Below are positions 18,470-26,865 of a stretch of 64,000 nt of DNA, in pieces. The notes under the pieces are model-generated. The model saw only the letters and a program-made list of their open reading frames with translations, did no database searches and was not told where the DNA came from. The position numbers and the translations under genes were made by a program. Each line of letters opens with the position of its first letter. The first letter of the stretch is position 1. The stretch spans positions 257,501 through 321,500 of the forward strand of contig JADJBR010000004.1 in NCBI GenBank assembly GCA_016703645.1, given 5' to 3'. The stretch comes from Zoogloea sp. Its GTDB lineage: Bacteria > Pseudomonadota > Gammaproteobacteria > Burkholderiales > Rhodocyclaceae.

Positions 18470-18505
18470 AGCCCATCGTGTGCCACGCCCACGATGGGCT
18501 TTTTT
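18470..18505 (+). terminator. Rho-independent terminator after thiolase
   Basis: Stem AGCCCATCGTG (18470-18480) with CACGATGGGCT (18490-18500) and a run of six T. It ends the dehydrogenase/thiolase operon. Confidence 0.92.
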
Positions 18506-18587
18506 GCGTTGGGGCCTTCCCGTCGGCAGGCCTTCAAGGTGAAATGACGGGCGTCCCCCGTGAAGTTGAATGAAAAGGAATCACCCC

Positions 18588-19385
18588 ATGACCTCCCCTG
18601 TCTTGCTCGACGTGACCGATGGCGTCGCGACCTTGACCCTCAACCGCCCGGCGGCCCTCAATGCCCTTTCGGTCGACATGATGAAAGCGCTGGCCGACGC
18701 CACGGCCAGACTGTCCCACCGGGACGACCTGCGGGTGGTAGTCGTGGCGGGGGCCGGTGAGCATTTCATGGCCGGTGGCGACCTGAAGGACTTTGCCGCC
18801 CACCTGCACCTGTCTCCCGAAAGCCGCCTGGCCACCTTCCGGGCCATGGTCGAGCAGTACATCAACCAGAGTGTCGAAGCCTTGCAGGCCTTGCCGGTGC
18901 CGGTCGTCGCGCAGGTCCGGGGCGCCTGCGCGGGTTTCGGCCTGTCCCTGGTGCTGGGCTGCGACCTGGTGGTGGCCGCTGACAGTGCGTATTTCACGAC
19001 GGCCTATGCCAGTATCGCCCTGTCCGGCGATGGCGGCGTGTCCTGGCTTGCGCCGCGCATTCTCGGGCGGCGCAAGGCTTTTGAACTGCTTCTGCTGGCT
19101 GACCGCTTCGACGCGGCCGAGGCGCTGCGCCTGGGGGTGGTGAATCGGGTGGTCCCGGCTGCCGAACTCGATGTGGCCGTCGCCGATCTGCTGGCACGCA
19201 TCCTGCGCGGCCCGGGCCGTACTTACGGGGAGATCAAGGGCCTGCTCAATGCTTCGCCCGACCAGTCGCTGGGGGCACAGCTACAACTTGAGGCCGAGGC
19301 CTTTGCCCGTTGTACCTCGCGACCTGACTTCGACGAAGGCATCAATGCCTTCCTGGGCAAGCGCAAGGCACGTTTCAACGGCTGA
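18588..19385 (+). CDS. Enoyl-CoA hydratase/isomerase-family protein, isomerase-like
   Basis: 265 aa crotonase fold. ATG 18588 is chosen over ATG 18570 because AAAAGGAA lies 7 bp before it. The oxyanion-hole region reads RGACAGFGLSLVLGCDLVVA, with Ser where true hydratases have the first catalytic Glu (GGG-E). The next region, YASIALSGDGGVSWLAPR, has the DGG pattern seen in PaaG-type and delta3,delta2-enoyl-CoA isomerases. It therefore more likely isomerises double bonds of unsaturated acyl-CoAs than hydrates them. It is separated from the thiolase by the terminator and overlaps the convergent next gene by 11 bp. Confidence 0.85.
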   Translation: MTSPVLLDVTDGVATLTLNRPAALNALSVDMMKALADATARLSHRDDLRVVVVAGAGEHFMAGGDLKDFAAHLHLSPESRLATFRAMVEQYINQSVEALQALPVPVVAQVRGACAGFGLSLVLGCDLVVAADSAYFTTAYASIALSGDGGVSWLAPRILGRRKAFELLLLADRFDAAEALRLGVVNRVVPAAELDVAVADLLARILRGPGRTYGEIKGLLNASPDQSLGAQLQLEAEAFARCTSRPDFDEGINAFLGKRKARFNG

Positions 19386-20124
19386 GGCGATAGGCCAGCA
19401 GGCCCAGCCACTCGTGGCTGGCATACCAGCCGGCGTAGGCACTGCTCATCCCGGGGGGGGAGGGCAGGATGTTCGTGTCGGGTTCCCGGTTGAGCAGATG
19501 GGCGGTGGGGGCGGGCAGCACAGTGAAGCCCGCCGCCTCGAAGGCTTCGGTCGCGCGCCGCATATGGGCGGCATGGGTGACCAGCACGATGCGCCGATGT
19601 CCGCTCGGCTGCAGGACGGAGGCGCAGAAGTCGGCGTTCTCCCGGGTGTCCCGGGAGCGGGATTCCACCCAGCGGACCGGTACGCTGAAATCCTCCTCCA
19701 GGCTCACCTTCATGAGCTCCCCTTCCGGCCGGCCTCCCTTGGGGGCCCCGCCACTCACCATCACCGGCAGGCCCGAACGGCGCGCAAGACGCGCGCCGTA
19801 GCGAATCCGTTCCAGGCTCAGGGCATTCACCGTCTCGCCGCCGAACTCCGGCGCGTAGCCGCGGGTGCCGCCCGCGAGAATGACGATGGCGTCCGCTTCC
19901 GCCAGGCGCCCCGGATCCAGTGGGGGGGCGGTCTCGAGTCCATCCAGCAGGAGCCTGACCGTGACCGGGGTGCAGAGGGCCAGGGCAGCGACCAGGCCAA
20001 GGGCGGCCAGGGCCTGTCCGAGCTTGGGGCGGCGAGTCGCCAGCAACAGACCGGCGGCGACCAGAAGCAGGGGGCCGAGGGGCGGAAGAATCAGGCCTGA
20101 GAGGAGTTTCTTGAGTAGGAACAT
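19375..20124 (-). CDS. YdcF-like DUF218 membrane protein
   Basis: 249 aa. Two N-terminal hydrophobic segments (LLSGLILPPLGPLLLVAAG and LAALGLVAALALCTPVTV) precede a DUF218 domain with ADAIVILAGGTR, GLPVMVSGGAPKG, SRDTRENADF and VLVTHAAHMRRA, the family's conserved blocks. E. coli relatives ElyC/YdcF act in or near cell-envelope precursor metabolism; the exact reaction is not established. It is convergent with the isomerase gene, with an 11-bp overlap of 3' ends. Confidence 0.85.
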   Translation of the reverse strand: MFLLKKLLSGLILPPLGPLLLVAAGLLLATRRPKLGQALAALGLVAALALCTPVTVRLLLDGLETAPPLDPGRLAEADAIVILAGGTRGYAPEFGGETVNALSLERIRYGARLARRSGLPVMVSGGAPKGGRPEGELMKVSLEEDFSVPVRWVESRSRDTRENADFCASVLQPSGHRRIVLVTHAAHMRRATEAFEAAGFTVLPAPTAHLLNREPDTNILPSPPGMSSAYAGWYASHEWLGLLAYRLSR

Positions 20125-20589
20125 GGCGAAAAGGTGTGGCCCGATGAGAGCGTGTGGATAAATCTGCTGCGCGGCCCGGTTTTGCCCCGGCGATGCTCAT
20201 CGTGCGCTTGGTTTGGCTGCGCTGCCCGGCGTTAACCCGAACCGCTCACTACGATTTCTTCACAAGCGCCGAGGTGCCGCATTGTCGGTGGAGTGGCGCA
20301 CGGCTATTATCCGGGAAACCGTAGTTGATCGCTTCGACCTTCCTGGAACGCCTCATGTTCACACGCTTCTGCCCGTTTCTTGATGCTTGTCGGCGGGGGG
20401 CGTGCACCGCGACCTCGCTGGCGCACCCGGAGGGATGCCTGGCCCTTTCGCTCCAAGCAACATTGGGTTCGTCCAACTGCGGTTTCCAGGCGTGAGCGTC
20501 AATCGAATGCCATCCATCAGGGGAACGATCATCGTCAGCAATGGGTTTGGGTCACGCCACAGCGGCACAGCCGCCGGGGAGCACCGTCA
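20125..20589. other. 465-bp intergenic region without a supported gene
   Basis: It lies between the divergent YdcF-like and DUF2802 genes, so it should hold both promoters, but no convincing -35/-10 pair, tRNA or hairpin terminator stands out. Short frames here (for example from 20387) have no recognisable features. Confidence 0.4.
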
Positions 20590-21126
20590 GTGATTGAATT
20601 GGGCTTGCGGGAGGGGATATGGGCGCTGGTTGCCGTACTCACCCTCTATTTGGTGGTGATTCTCTTTCGACTGGCGATTCCTCGGCGATCAAGCGATTCT
20701 TCGGACACCTCGGCGCCACCCAAGACCTTGCTGGCTGAGCCCCCCGCCGCCGAGCCCTTGAAGTCGCCGCCGCCCCCTGAGCCCGACCTGACCTCCAGTC
20801 CGGAAGAGGAGGCCGTTTCGAGGGATCTGCTCAATGAACTCGAGATCCAGCAGTTGCGCCGCGATGTGGCCCAGCTACGGACTGAAAGCGACTTCCTGCG
20901 CCGGGAACTGGCGGCGACGCGCCGGGATGTGGATGAGTTGCGGGATGCCCGGCAAGCCTCTCGGGAACGGGTGGAGTACGCCCGCCCGGTGTCGCCGCAG
21001 CACTCGGAAGCCATGCTGCTGGCCGGGAGGGGATTCGAAGCGTCGCGGATTGCCGAGCATTGCGGTATTTCCGTGGCCGAGGCGGAGTTGGTATGTGCCC
21101 TGGCGCGGGCGGAGGAGGGCCGATGA
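20590..21126 (+). CDS. DUF2802-family membrane-anchored coiled-coil protein
   Basis: 178 aa from GTG 20590 (preceded by GGGGAG). A single N-terminal membrane segment (IWALVAVLTLYLVVILFRL) is followed by a Pro-rich stretch and a coiled coil (LRRDVAQLRTESDFLRRELA). The C-terminus, EAMLLAGRGFEASRIAEHCG plus VAEAELVCALARAEE, matches DUF2802 and looks like a small helix-turn-helix. Function unknown. It overlaps the SPOR-domain gene by ATGA, which argues that the two proteins work together. The longer frame upstream to 20380 lacks support. Confidence 0.72.
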   Translation: MIELGLREGIWALVAVLTLYLVVILFRLAIPRRSSDSSDTSAPPKTLLAEPPAAEPLKSPPPPEPDLTSSPEEEAVSRDLLNELEIQQLRRDVAQLRTESDFLRRELAATRRDVDELRDARQASRERVEYARPVSPQHSEAMLLAGRGFEASRIAEHCGISVAEAELVCALARAEEGR

Positions 21127-21980
21127 GCAGCGAACAGGAAGGCCGGCGGGATGCTGCGGGAGACGAGGATCCCCGCCGTCAGTTGTGGATTCGGGCTGGC
21201 GTTGCTGGAGGGTTGATTGCCGTCCTGCTGGGCGGGCTTGCCCTGTTCGATCACCTGTCGCGACCGCCGCAGCCCGAGGAGGTGGCTTTGCCCACCAAGC
21301 CCATCGCGCCAGCGCAGATCAGTGATAACGCGGGGCGCGACGCTCCGCCCGACGTGGTGCGCGCAGGGGAGGTGGGCGCCAGTGACGCTGCGCCTGCGGT
21401 TTCTCCGGAAGGTTCTGCGCCACCGCGTTTGCCCGAGTCTGAAGCCGATGGTGGGCGACTTGCTGAAGGTACGCGTCCGCTGGTTCGGCCGGCAGCGCCT
21501 GTGGTTCAGGCAGATTCAGCTGTCGCCAAGGTGGCCGGGGAGACCCCTGCGGCGAAGCCTGGTGTGACGGGGGCCGGCCGGCCGGCTACGCCGGTCACAG
21601 CCCCGCGCCCGCCCGAGACCGGGGCGTCACCCGCCGTTGCTGCGCCCACGCCGTCGGCTCGTCCCGCGCCCAGTGCACAAACCCCCGCTGCGGTGCCGCC
21701 GGTGGCCGCAACCCCTGCTGCGCCGGCCGTGCTCCAGAAGCCTGTCCAGCCGGCAACTGTCGAGTCGGCGCAAGGCTATGTCTTGCAGTTTGGTTTCTTT
21801 TCCAGCGTGGCGTCGGCGGAGGCCTTGAAGGCGCGTCTGGCCCAGGCGGGCGTGCCGTCCCAGATTGAAACCCGACTCATCGTCGGTCCCTTTGCGGACC
21901 GGCGTGAGGCGCTGGCTGCCCAGGCCCGCCTGCGTGAAAAGGGGGTCGATTCCGGCATGCTGCTGCCCTTGGGGCGTTGA
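21123..21980 (+). CDS. SPOR-domain membrane protein
   Basis: 285 aa. A membrane segment at residues about 22-43 (WIRAGVAGGLIAVLLGGLAL) is followed by a long Ala/Pro-rich linker (about 45-210) and a C-terminal SPOR domain (QGYVLQFGFFSSVASAEALK to LREKGVDSGMLLPLG). SPOR domains bind denuded septal peptidoglycan glycans, so the protein is expected in the inner membrane with its C-terminus in the periplasm, probably at the division site. ATG 21123 overlaps the DUF2802 stop. Confidence 0.85.
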   Translation: MSSEQEGRRDAAGDEDPRRQLWIRAGVAGGLIAVLLGGLALFDHLSRPPQPEEVALPTKPIAPAQISDNAGRDAPPDVVRAGEVGASDAAPAVSPEGSAPPRLPESEADGGRLAEGTRPLVRPAAPVVQADSAVAKVAGETPAAKPGVTGAGRPATPVTAPRPPETGASPAVAAPTPSARPAPSAQTPAAVPPVAATPAAPAVLQKPVQPATVESAQGYVLQFGFFSSVASAEALKARLAQAGVPSQIETRLIVGPFADRREALAAQARLREKGVDSGMLLPLGR

Positions 21981-21996
21981 GCCCCGCGGTCAGCGG

Positions 21997-22218
21997 TTAA
22001 GCCGCGATGATGGAGAGGGCGTGACCGGTACGGCAACGCAATGCGAGTACCGGTTTCTGCGCCGGTGCTTCGGTGGCCCAGATGGCCGCCTGATCGCCGA
22101 GATTGCGTGCGATTTCGTAGCCGCGCTGCTTCAGCCAGGCCGGATCGAGATGTTCGGCAACCAGACGCGGCTTTTCCGGATGCTGGGGGTGGGCCAGGAC
22201 GAGACGGAAGATTTCCAT
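21997..22218 (-). CDS. Small hypothetical protein
   Basis: 73 aa from ATG 22218, which has GGAG 8-9 bp upstream; an in-frame TTG at 22251 would add 11 residues. The sequence MEIFRLVLAHPQHPEKPRLV...AIIWAT-like middle...LRCRTGHALSIIAA has no membrane segment and no motif I recognise. It is convergent with the SPOR gene and 75 bp downstream of the GGDEF-EAL gene. Codon use and RBS support coding; function unknown. Confidence 0.55.
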   Translation of the reverse strand: MEIFRLVLAHPQHPEKPRLVAEHLDPAWLKQRGYEIARNLGDQAAIWATEAPAQKPVLALRCRTGHALSIIAA

Positions 22219-22293
22219 GGCGGTCTCCACAGGGATTCGATTGGATGCCAATCTAGCGGCCGAGTGTGACGGTTGTTGGTGGCGGCAGGAAAA

Positions 22294-24507
22294 TCAGGGG
22301 GCGAGAGCGGGGGACGGTGGTGGAACCGCCCCGGGGAGCCGGAAGTTCTGGAGGATCCGGGTTGCGTCTTCGGCGCTGATGGGCCGGGAAAAGAGAAATC
22401 CCTGCATCTCGTCGCAACCGAGGGTCTCCAGGGCATTCATCTGATCGTCGCGCTCCACGCCTTCGGCGGCAAGCCGTATGTCAAAGCCACGGGCGATGCC
22501 TGCAATGGCGCTGACGATGGGGTGATCTTCGGTGCTCTTGATGTTCCGGACAAAACTCCGGTCGATCTTGAGGCGTGTCACGCCACAACGACGCAGATAG
22601 GCGAGGGACGAATAGCCGGTACCGAAGTCGTCAATGGCGATGCCGATGCCGAGTTCCCGCAGGCTCTGCATGCGTCGTGAAACCTTGTCGTCCTGTTCGA
22701 GGAGCAATCTTTCGGTGATCTCGACTTCAAGGCTGTCGGCGGGTAGGCCGTAGCGCGCCAGGACACGGGAGACAATATCGTCGAGATCCGAGTGGTCGAA
22801 GTCCCGGGCGGACAGGTTGGTGGACAGGCGCAGGTTGGGGTAGCGACGACGCCAGGATGAAAACTGGGCGCAGGCGGTGTCCAGTACCCAACGGGTGATT
22901 TCGTGGATGATCCCGGCTTCCTCGGCCATCTGGATGAAGCGGGAGGGGGCCACCACGCCGTGGACCGGGTGGCGCCAGCGCACCAGCGCCTCCATGCCGG
23001 TAATCGCGCCCCGGGACAGGCTGATCAGGGGCTGGTAATGCAGTTCCAGTTCCTTACGACCGAGCGCTTGGTGGAGCTCCTTTTCAAGGGAAATCCGTGC
23101 TCGGTAAGTGGCGTGCATGTCGGGAGAGAAGAAGCTGAAGGCGTTGCCGCCGCTTCCCTTTACCTGGTGCATGGCCACACTGGCGTGCTGGATCAGGTCG
23201 TCGGCGCTGTCTCCGTCCTCCGGGTGAAGCGCTGCACCGAGGCTGATGGTGGCGGTGAATTCTCCGTCGACAACCGGGAAAGGGTTGCGGAAGGCCTGCA
23301 GGATCTTGTCCGCAATGGCAGTGGCGTCGGCCTTGGTGCCCACGTCGGGGAGCAGGACGAGAAACTCGTCGGATCCGTGGCGGGTCAGGGAGTCGCCCTT
23401 GCGCAGGCATTGCCGCAGGCGTGTGGCCACGGCCCGCAACAGGGTGTCCCCTTCACCCTGTCCGTAGGTGTCGTTCACCAGCTTGAAGCGGTCCATGTCG
23501 ATGAACATGACGGCGATATGGGTCTTGCGCCGTTTGGCCTGGGCGATGGACAAGTTCAGGCGGTCGCAGAAAAGGTCACGGTTGGGGAGATGGGTAAGCG
23601 GGTCGTGGAAGCTGTGGTCGCCATGGCCCTGCTCGTGGAGTCGGTAGCCCGGCAGGCTCCGCGCAGCACCGTAGGTCCCGGCGTAGTGGATTGCAGCGCG
23701 GGAATCGGTACGGTTGTAGATCCCCATGGCGTTGAGCACGATGCTGACCGGGCCGTGCTCGTCGCTTTCCACATTGCCGAACGGGTTGCGGGTGAGACGT
23801 AGCGCCAGATTGCTGGTGGCCCGCGGGCCGGTGCGCCTTTCATTGAACGAAAAGCGTGCCCGTTCGAGATCCTCGGGATAGACGATCTCGGAGAAGTGTT
23901 TGCCGAGCAAGGCGCTGCGCGGGTGACCGAGGAGCGACTCGATGCGTTGGTTCAGGTAGCTGAAGCGACCGTCGGCATCAAGGGTGTAGATCAGGTCGAG
24001 GGAGTTTTCGACCAGATACCGATGCATCTGCTCGGAGGATTCCAGGCGTTGCCGGGTTTGCCGCCGGCTGCGTTCAGTCTGGCGCTTGGCAAGGGTTTTT
24101 GCCACCGAGCGGCGTAACTGTTCGGCGCTGTAGGGTTTGACGAGGAAGTCGGCGGCACCGCGCCGCAGGGCGCCGACGGCGGCTTCGACGGACTGTTCGG
24201 CGCTGATCATGATCACCGACTCGCGGCGGTCATGGCTGAGCAGCCAGTCCATCACCGCCAGGCCGGAGGCATCCGGCAGGCGGTAGTCCAGGACGATCAG
24301 GTCATAGGCGGCTGCATTGAGGCGTGCAAGTGCTTCGGCAACGGTGCCGCACTCCTCGATCAGTCGGTCGTCCGCTTGCAGGAGAGCGGTGATGGAGCGT
24401 GCGAGGGACGGTTCGTCGTCGATGACCAGGATGCGGACAAGAGCCTCGGCTGTTGCACGCCGCTGCCCCTCCGGTGGGAAGGGTTGCCCTTTCCAGGGGA
24501 TGAGCAT
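22294..24507 (-). CDS. Response regulator with PAS, GGDEF and EAL domains
   Basis: 737 aa from ATG 24507 (AGGGAG upstream; the frame extends to 24546). A receiver domain comes first (residues about 25-140: acidic D30/D31, phospho-acceptor D74 in LIVLDYRLP, K124 in LVKPYS), then a PAS domain (about 160-230), GGDEF (about 300-460) and EAL (about 475-725). The GGDEF signature is GSDEF (378-382). The EAL part keeps EAL (506-508), EITER, DDFGTGYSS and AEGVE, so c-di-GMP hydrolysis is likely. It lies 57 bp after the HDOD kinase gene, its probable phosphodonor. Confidence 0.9.
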   Translation of the reverse strand: MLIPWKGQPFPPEGQRRATAEALVRILVIDDEPSLARSITALLQADDRLIEECGTVAEALARLNAAAYDLIVLDYRLPDASGLAVMDWLLSHDRRESVIMISAEQSVEAAVGALRRGAADFLVKPYSAEQLRRSVAKTLAKRQTERSRRQTRQRLESSEQMHRYLVENSLDLIYTLDADGRFSYLNQRIESLLGHPRSALLGKHFSEIVYPEDLERARFSFNERRTGPRATSNLALRLTRNPFGNVESDEHGPVSIVLNAMGIYNRTDSRAAIHYAGTYGAARSLPGYRLHEQGHGDHSFHDPLTHLPNRDLFCDRLNLSIAQAKRRKTHIAVMFIDMDRFKLVNDTYGQGEGDTLLRAVATRLRQCLRKGDSLTRHGSDEFLVLLPDVGTKADATAIADKILQAFRNPFPVVDGEFTATISLGAALHPEDGDSADDLIQHASVAMHQVKGSGGNAFSFFSPDMHATYRARISLEKELHQALGRKELELHYQPLISLSRGAITGMEALVRWRHPVHGVVAPSRFIQMAEEAGIIHEITRWVLDTACAQFSSWRRRYPNLRLSTNLSARDFDHSDLDDIVSRVLARYGLPADSLEVEITERLLLEQDDKVSRRMQSLRELGIGIAIDDFGTGYSSLAYLRRCGVTRLKIDRSFVRNIKSTEDHPIVSAIAGIARGFDIRLAAEGVERDDQMNALETLGCDEMQGFLFSRPISAEDATRILQNFRLPGAVPPPSPALAP

Positions 24508-24564
24508 TGTGACTCCCTGATGTGGGTCTAGTGTTCTGCAGCCCAATCATGCACTAAATCATAC

Positions 24565-26664
24565 CTACGCCGCCAGCGGCATGAAGATCTGGAATACCGT
24601 TCCAGAGCCAAGCTGGCTGCGGCACAGGATGGTACCTCCGTTAGTTGTGACGAGGTCGCGTACCACCGCGAGGCCCACGCCTCCCCCAGGTTTGGTGCTG
24701 TTTCTCGGCCCCCCGGCGAAGAGGGTCTGCACACGCTCCGGGGGCATCCCCGGACCATTGTCCACCACCCGGATCTCCAGGCACGGGCTGCCGTTGGCGT
24801 TGATGCCGGCCACCGCCGAGACAGTGAGTTTGCCGCCTTCCGGGATGGCCTCGGCCGCGTTCTTGAAGAGGTTCAGGAGCACCTGCTTGAGCGCGTCCGG
24901 CGGAATGGCTGCAGCCGGCAGATTGGGCGAGGTGTGCAGTTCGAAGTGTATGCCCCGGCGGGCGAACAGGGCTTCTCCATAGAGGGCACGCAGATCGTGG
25001 AGGATCTCGGCGACACCACTGTGAGCCGGACCCGCCGGAAGCGTACCGGTGAAGTCGCTGGTCTTGCGGATCAGAGCGCCAACCCGGTCGAGTTCGTCGC
25101 TGAGAAGGTTGAGTTGCTCCTTGAGGGTTGCATCTTCGACCTTCTCGTCGATGATTCCGAGGTAGGTCTTGATGACGGTCAGCGGATTGCTGGCCTCATG
25201 GGCGATGCGCCGGGCGTGATCGACATAGCGGCGGCCGACGGTTTCCTCCACCTCACGACGCATGCGCTCTTCCGAGTTCCGTTCGGAGATGCGTACCGTC
25301 GCGGCATCCGTGAGGAGCCTGCGCAGGTTGTGGTCAGTCTCGTCGCCCGCATTCTCGTTGCTGGGGCAGGGAAACACGGCCACGCCCGACTCAAGACCAT
25401 TGTTCCAGGGTACGCACAGCAGACCGTCGCTGGCCAGCCAGCGGGCTAACTGCCAATCGGCCGCGCAGCGCCCGGGCGGGCGCGGAGACGCCTGAAAGCG
25501 GGTCTCGACGTTGTCCCGATAGGCCTCTGCGATGACACTGTTCGGGTCGTCGATGGCGATGCTGATCTGGTTCAAGCCCGGATGGGCAGGGTTGGCGGCT
25601 CCGGTCAGATCACCGCCCTCAAGGGGTTTGATGAACAGCACCGGGGCATCAAGCCCGAGCAGAAGCCGGGAGGCGAGGCTGAAGTCCGTCCAGGCCGAGC
25701 TGCCCCTGCCGAAACTGCTTCGGGCAAAGGCGCCGAGTGCGGCGCGGGCGATGCCGGAGTCGATACTTCCCGGACTGGTGGCAGCGTTGCCCGCAGGGCC
25801 CCAGGGGCGCGAGAGCATCGCGGTCTCGACCGGAAGACCGAGGGCGCCAGCTCGATCCTGAATCGTGCGGGTGGTGTCGGCCAGCAGGCTGACGAGAATC
25901 GATCCATCCAGCCGGGTGAGGCGGCAGGCGTTCTCGAGGCTGAGCGGCGCCTGGGTCGTCCGGTAGTTGGCAAGTTCTTCGGCGGCGGCAGTAATGCGAA
26001 CCAGGGGGTGGGCGGTGACGAGGCTGGCCGCCTCGGCCTGATGCAGCGCAATGGCGTCGGAGATTCCGGCGGGCAGGCCGCAGCGGCTCGCCAGGATGGA
26101 GGAAATCTCTGCGTGATCCTCGTTGAAACGTTCCAGTTCGCTGGCCGTCAGGGTGCGCTCATCGGGGATGTCCACCAGCATCTGAAGGTAATCGTCTGCA
26201 TATTCGATCAGCCACAGCAACCCGATGTCGTGGAGAAGGCCGGCCGAATAGGCCTCGTCAGGAGACACATAGCCGGACTCGCGGGCAATCTGTGAAGAGA
26301 GTTCCGCAACGAACTGGCTGTGCAGGCAGTGGTGGCGGTGGACGCCGATGTCGACCCGATGCTGGGCTTGCTGAACGATATGCCGCAAGGCCCAGGCCTG
26401 GAGAAGACCGGAGTCGGTATTGTCGATACGTTGCGCGATGGCCTCCAGCAGGGAGGCGGACTCATTCTTTTCGAGGGGGGCGGTCTGCAGCAGTTCGAAC
26501 ACCAGCACCGGATCGAGCGTGATGATGCGTGCCGCCTCTCTCGCTGAAGGGGCTCCGCCGGAAAGCACCCGCAGAAGGGCTGTAGCGGTCTCGCGCAGGC
26601 CGGGCAGGCGTATGGTGGGCACCACAGCAGGGCGTCGCAACAGGGAGGTTCGAGTGGTTTGCAT
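24565..26664 (-). CDS. HDOD-domain sensor histidine kinase
   Basis: 699 aa, no membrane segments, hence cytoplasmic. The N-terminal HDOD domain (about 20-230) has SAGLLHDIG with His-Asp at 145-146. A GAF-like middle part (about 325-435) follows. The kinase core has phospho-acceptor H489 in RRIAHEASNPLTVIKTYLG, N-box N602 in VLLNLFKNAAEAI, VVDNGPGM and PGGGVGLAVV. The signal sensed is unknown. It is transcribed before the receiver-GGDEF-EAL gene and probably phosphorylates D74 of that protein. Confidence 0.9.
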   Translation of the reverse strand: MQTTRTSLLRRPAVVPTIRLPGLRETATALLRVLSGGAPSAREAARIITLDPVLVFELLQTAPLEKNESASLLEAIAQRIDNTDSGLLQAWALRHIVQQAQHRVDIGVHRHHCLHSQFVAELSSQIARESGYVSPDEAYSAGLLHDIGLLWLIEYADDYLQMLVDIPDERTLTASELERFNEDHAEISSILASRCGLPAGISDAIALHQAEAASLVTAHPLVRITAAAEELANYRTTQAPLSLENACRLTRLDGSILVSLLADTTRTIQDRAGALGLPVETAMLSRPWGPAGNAATSPGSIDSGIARAALGAFARSSFGRGSSAWTDFSLASRLLLGLDAPVLFIKPLEGGDLTGAANPAHPGLNQISIAIDDPNSVIAEAYRDNVETRFQASPRPPGRCAADWQLARWLASDGLLCVPWNNGLESGVAVFPCPSNENAGDETDHNLRRLLTDAATVRISERNSEERMRREVEETVGRRYVDHARRIAHEASNPLTVIKTYLGIIDEKVEDATLKEQLNLLSDELDRVGALIRKTSDFTGTLPAGPAHSGVAEILHDLRALYGEALFARRGIHFELHTSPNLPAAAIPPDALKQVLLNLFKNAAEAIPEGGKLTVSAVAGINANGSPCLEIRVVDNGPGMPPERVQTLFAGGPRNSTKPGGGVGLAVVRDLVTTNGGTILCRSQLGSGTVFQIFMPLAA

Positions 26665-26850
26665 GAAGGATGCACATATTTCGCAGATCTTGTGCTTTGG
26701 ATTCTAACCGTGCCCCCCCCATACCCAACTGTGACATAAGTTTGCGAAAGGCCGGCAGCGCAACGCCAATCGTGACTCAGTTCGCAATCACAGGCATGAC
26801 CAGCAATGCCGCAGCGGGTGCCCAGCGTTTCTATCGTTGATCCCAGCCCA

Positions 26851-26864
26851 GGCCCCCGGGGGCC
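26851..26864. other. 14-bp GC palindrome after the HDOD/EAL-like gene
   Basis: GGCCCCCGGGGGCC, with no loop and no T run, 1 bp beyond the stop of the minus-strand gene. It could slow transcription, but it is not a classical terminator. Confidence 0.25.
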
Positions 26865-26865
26865 G

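Noticed and set aside
14839..18537. 1232-aa minus-strand frame across the dehydrogenase and thiolase genes
   Set aside because: It is antisense to two genes with complete catalytic motifs and has Gly/His-rich composition typical of shadows.
20380..20589. N-terminal extension of the DUF2802 frame
   Set aside because: Arg/Trp-rich sequence unlike the family; GTG 20590 with GGGGAG starts directly before the membrane segment.
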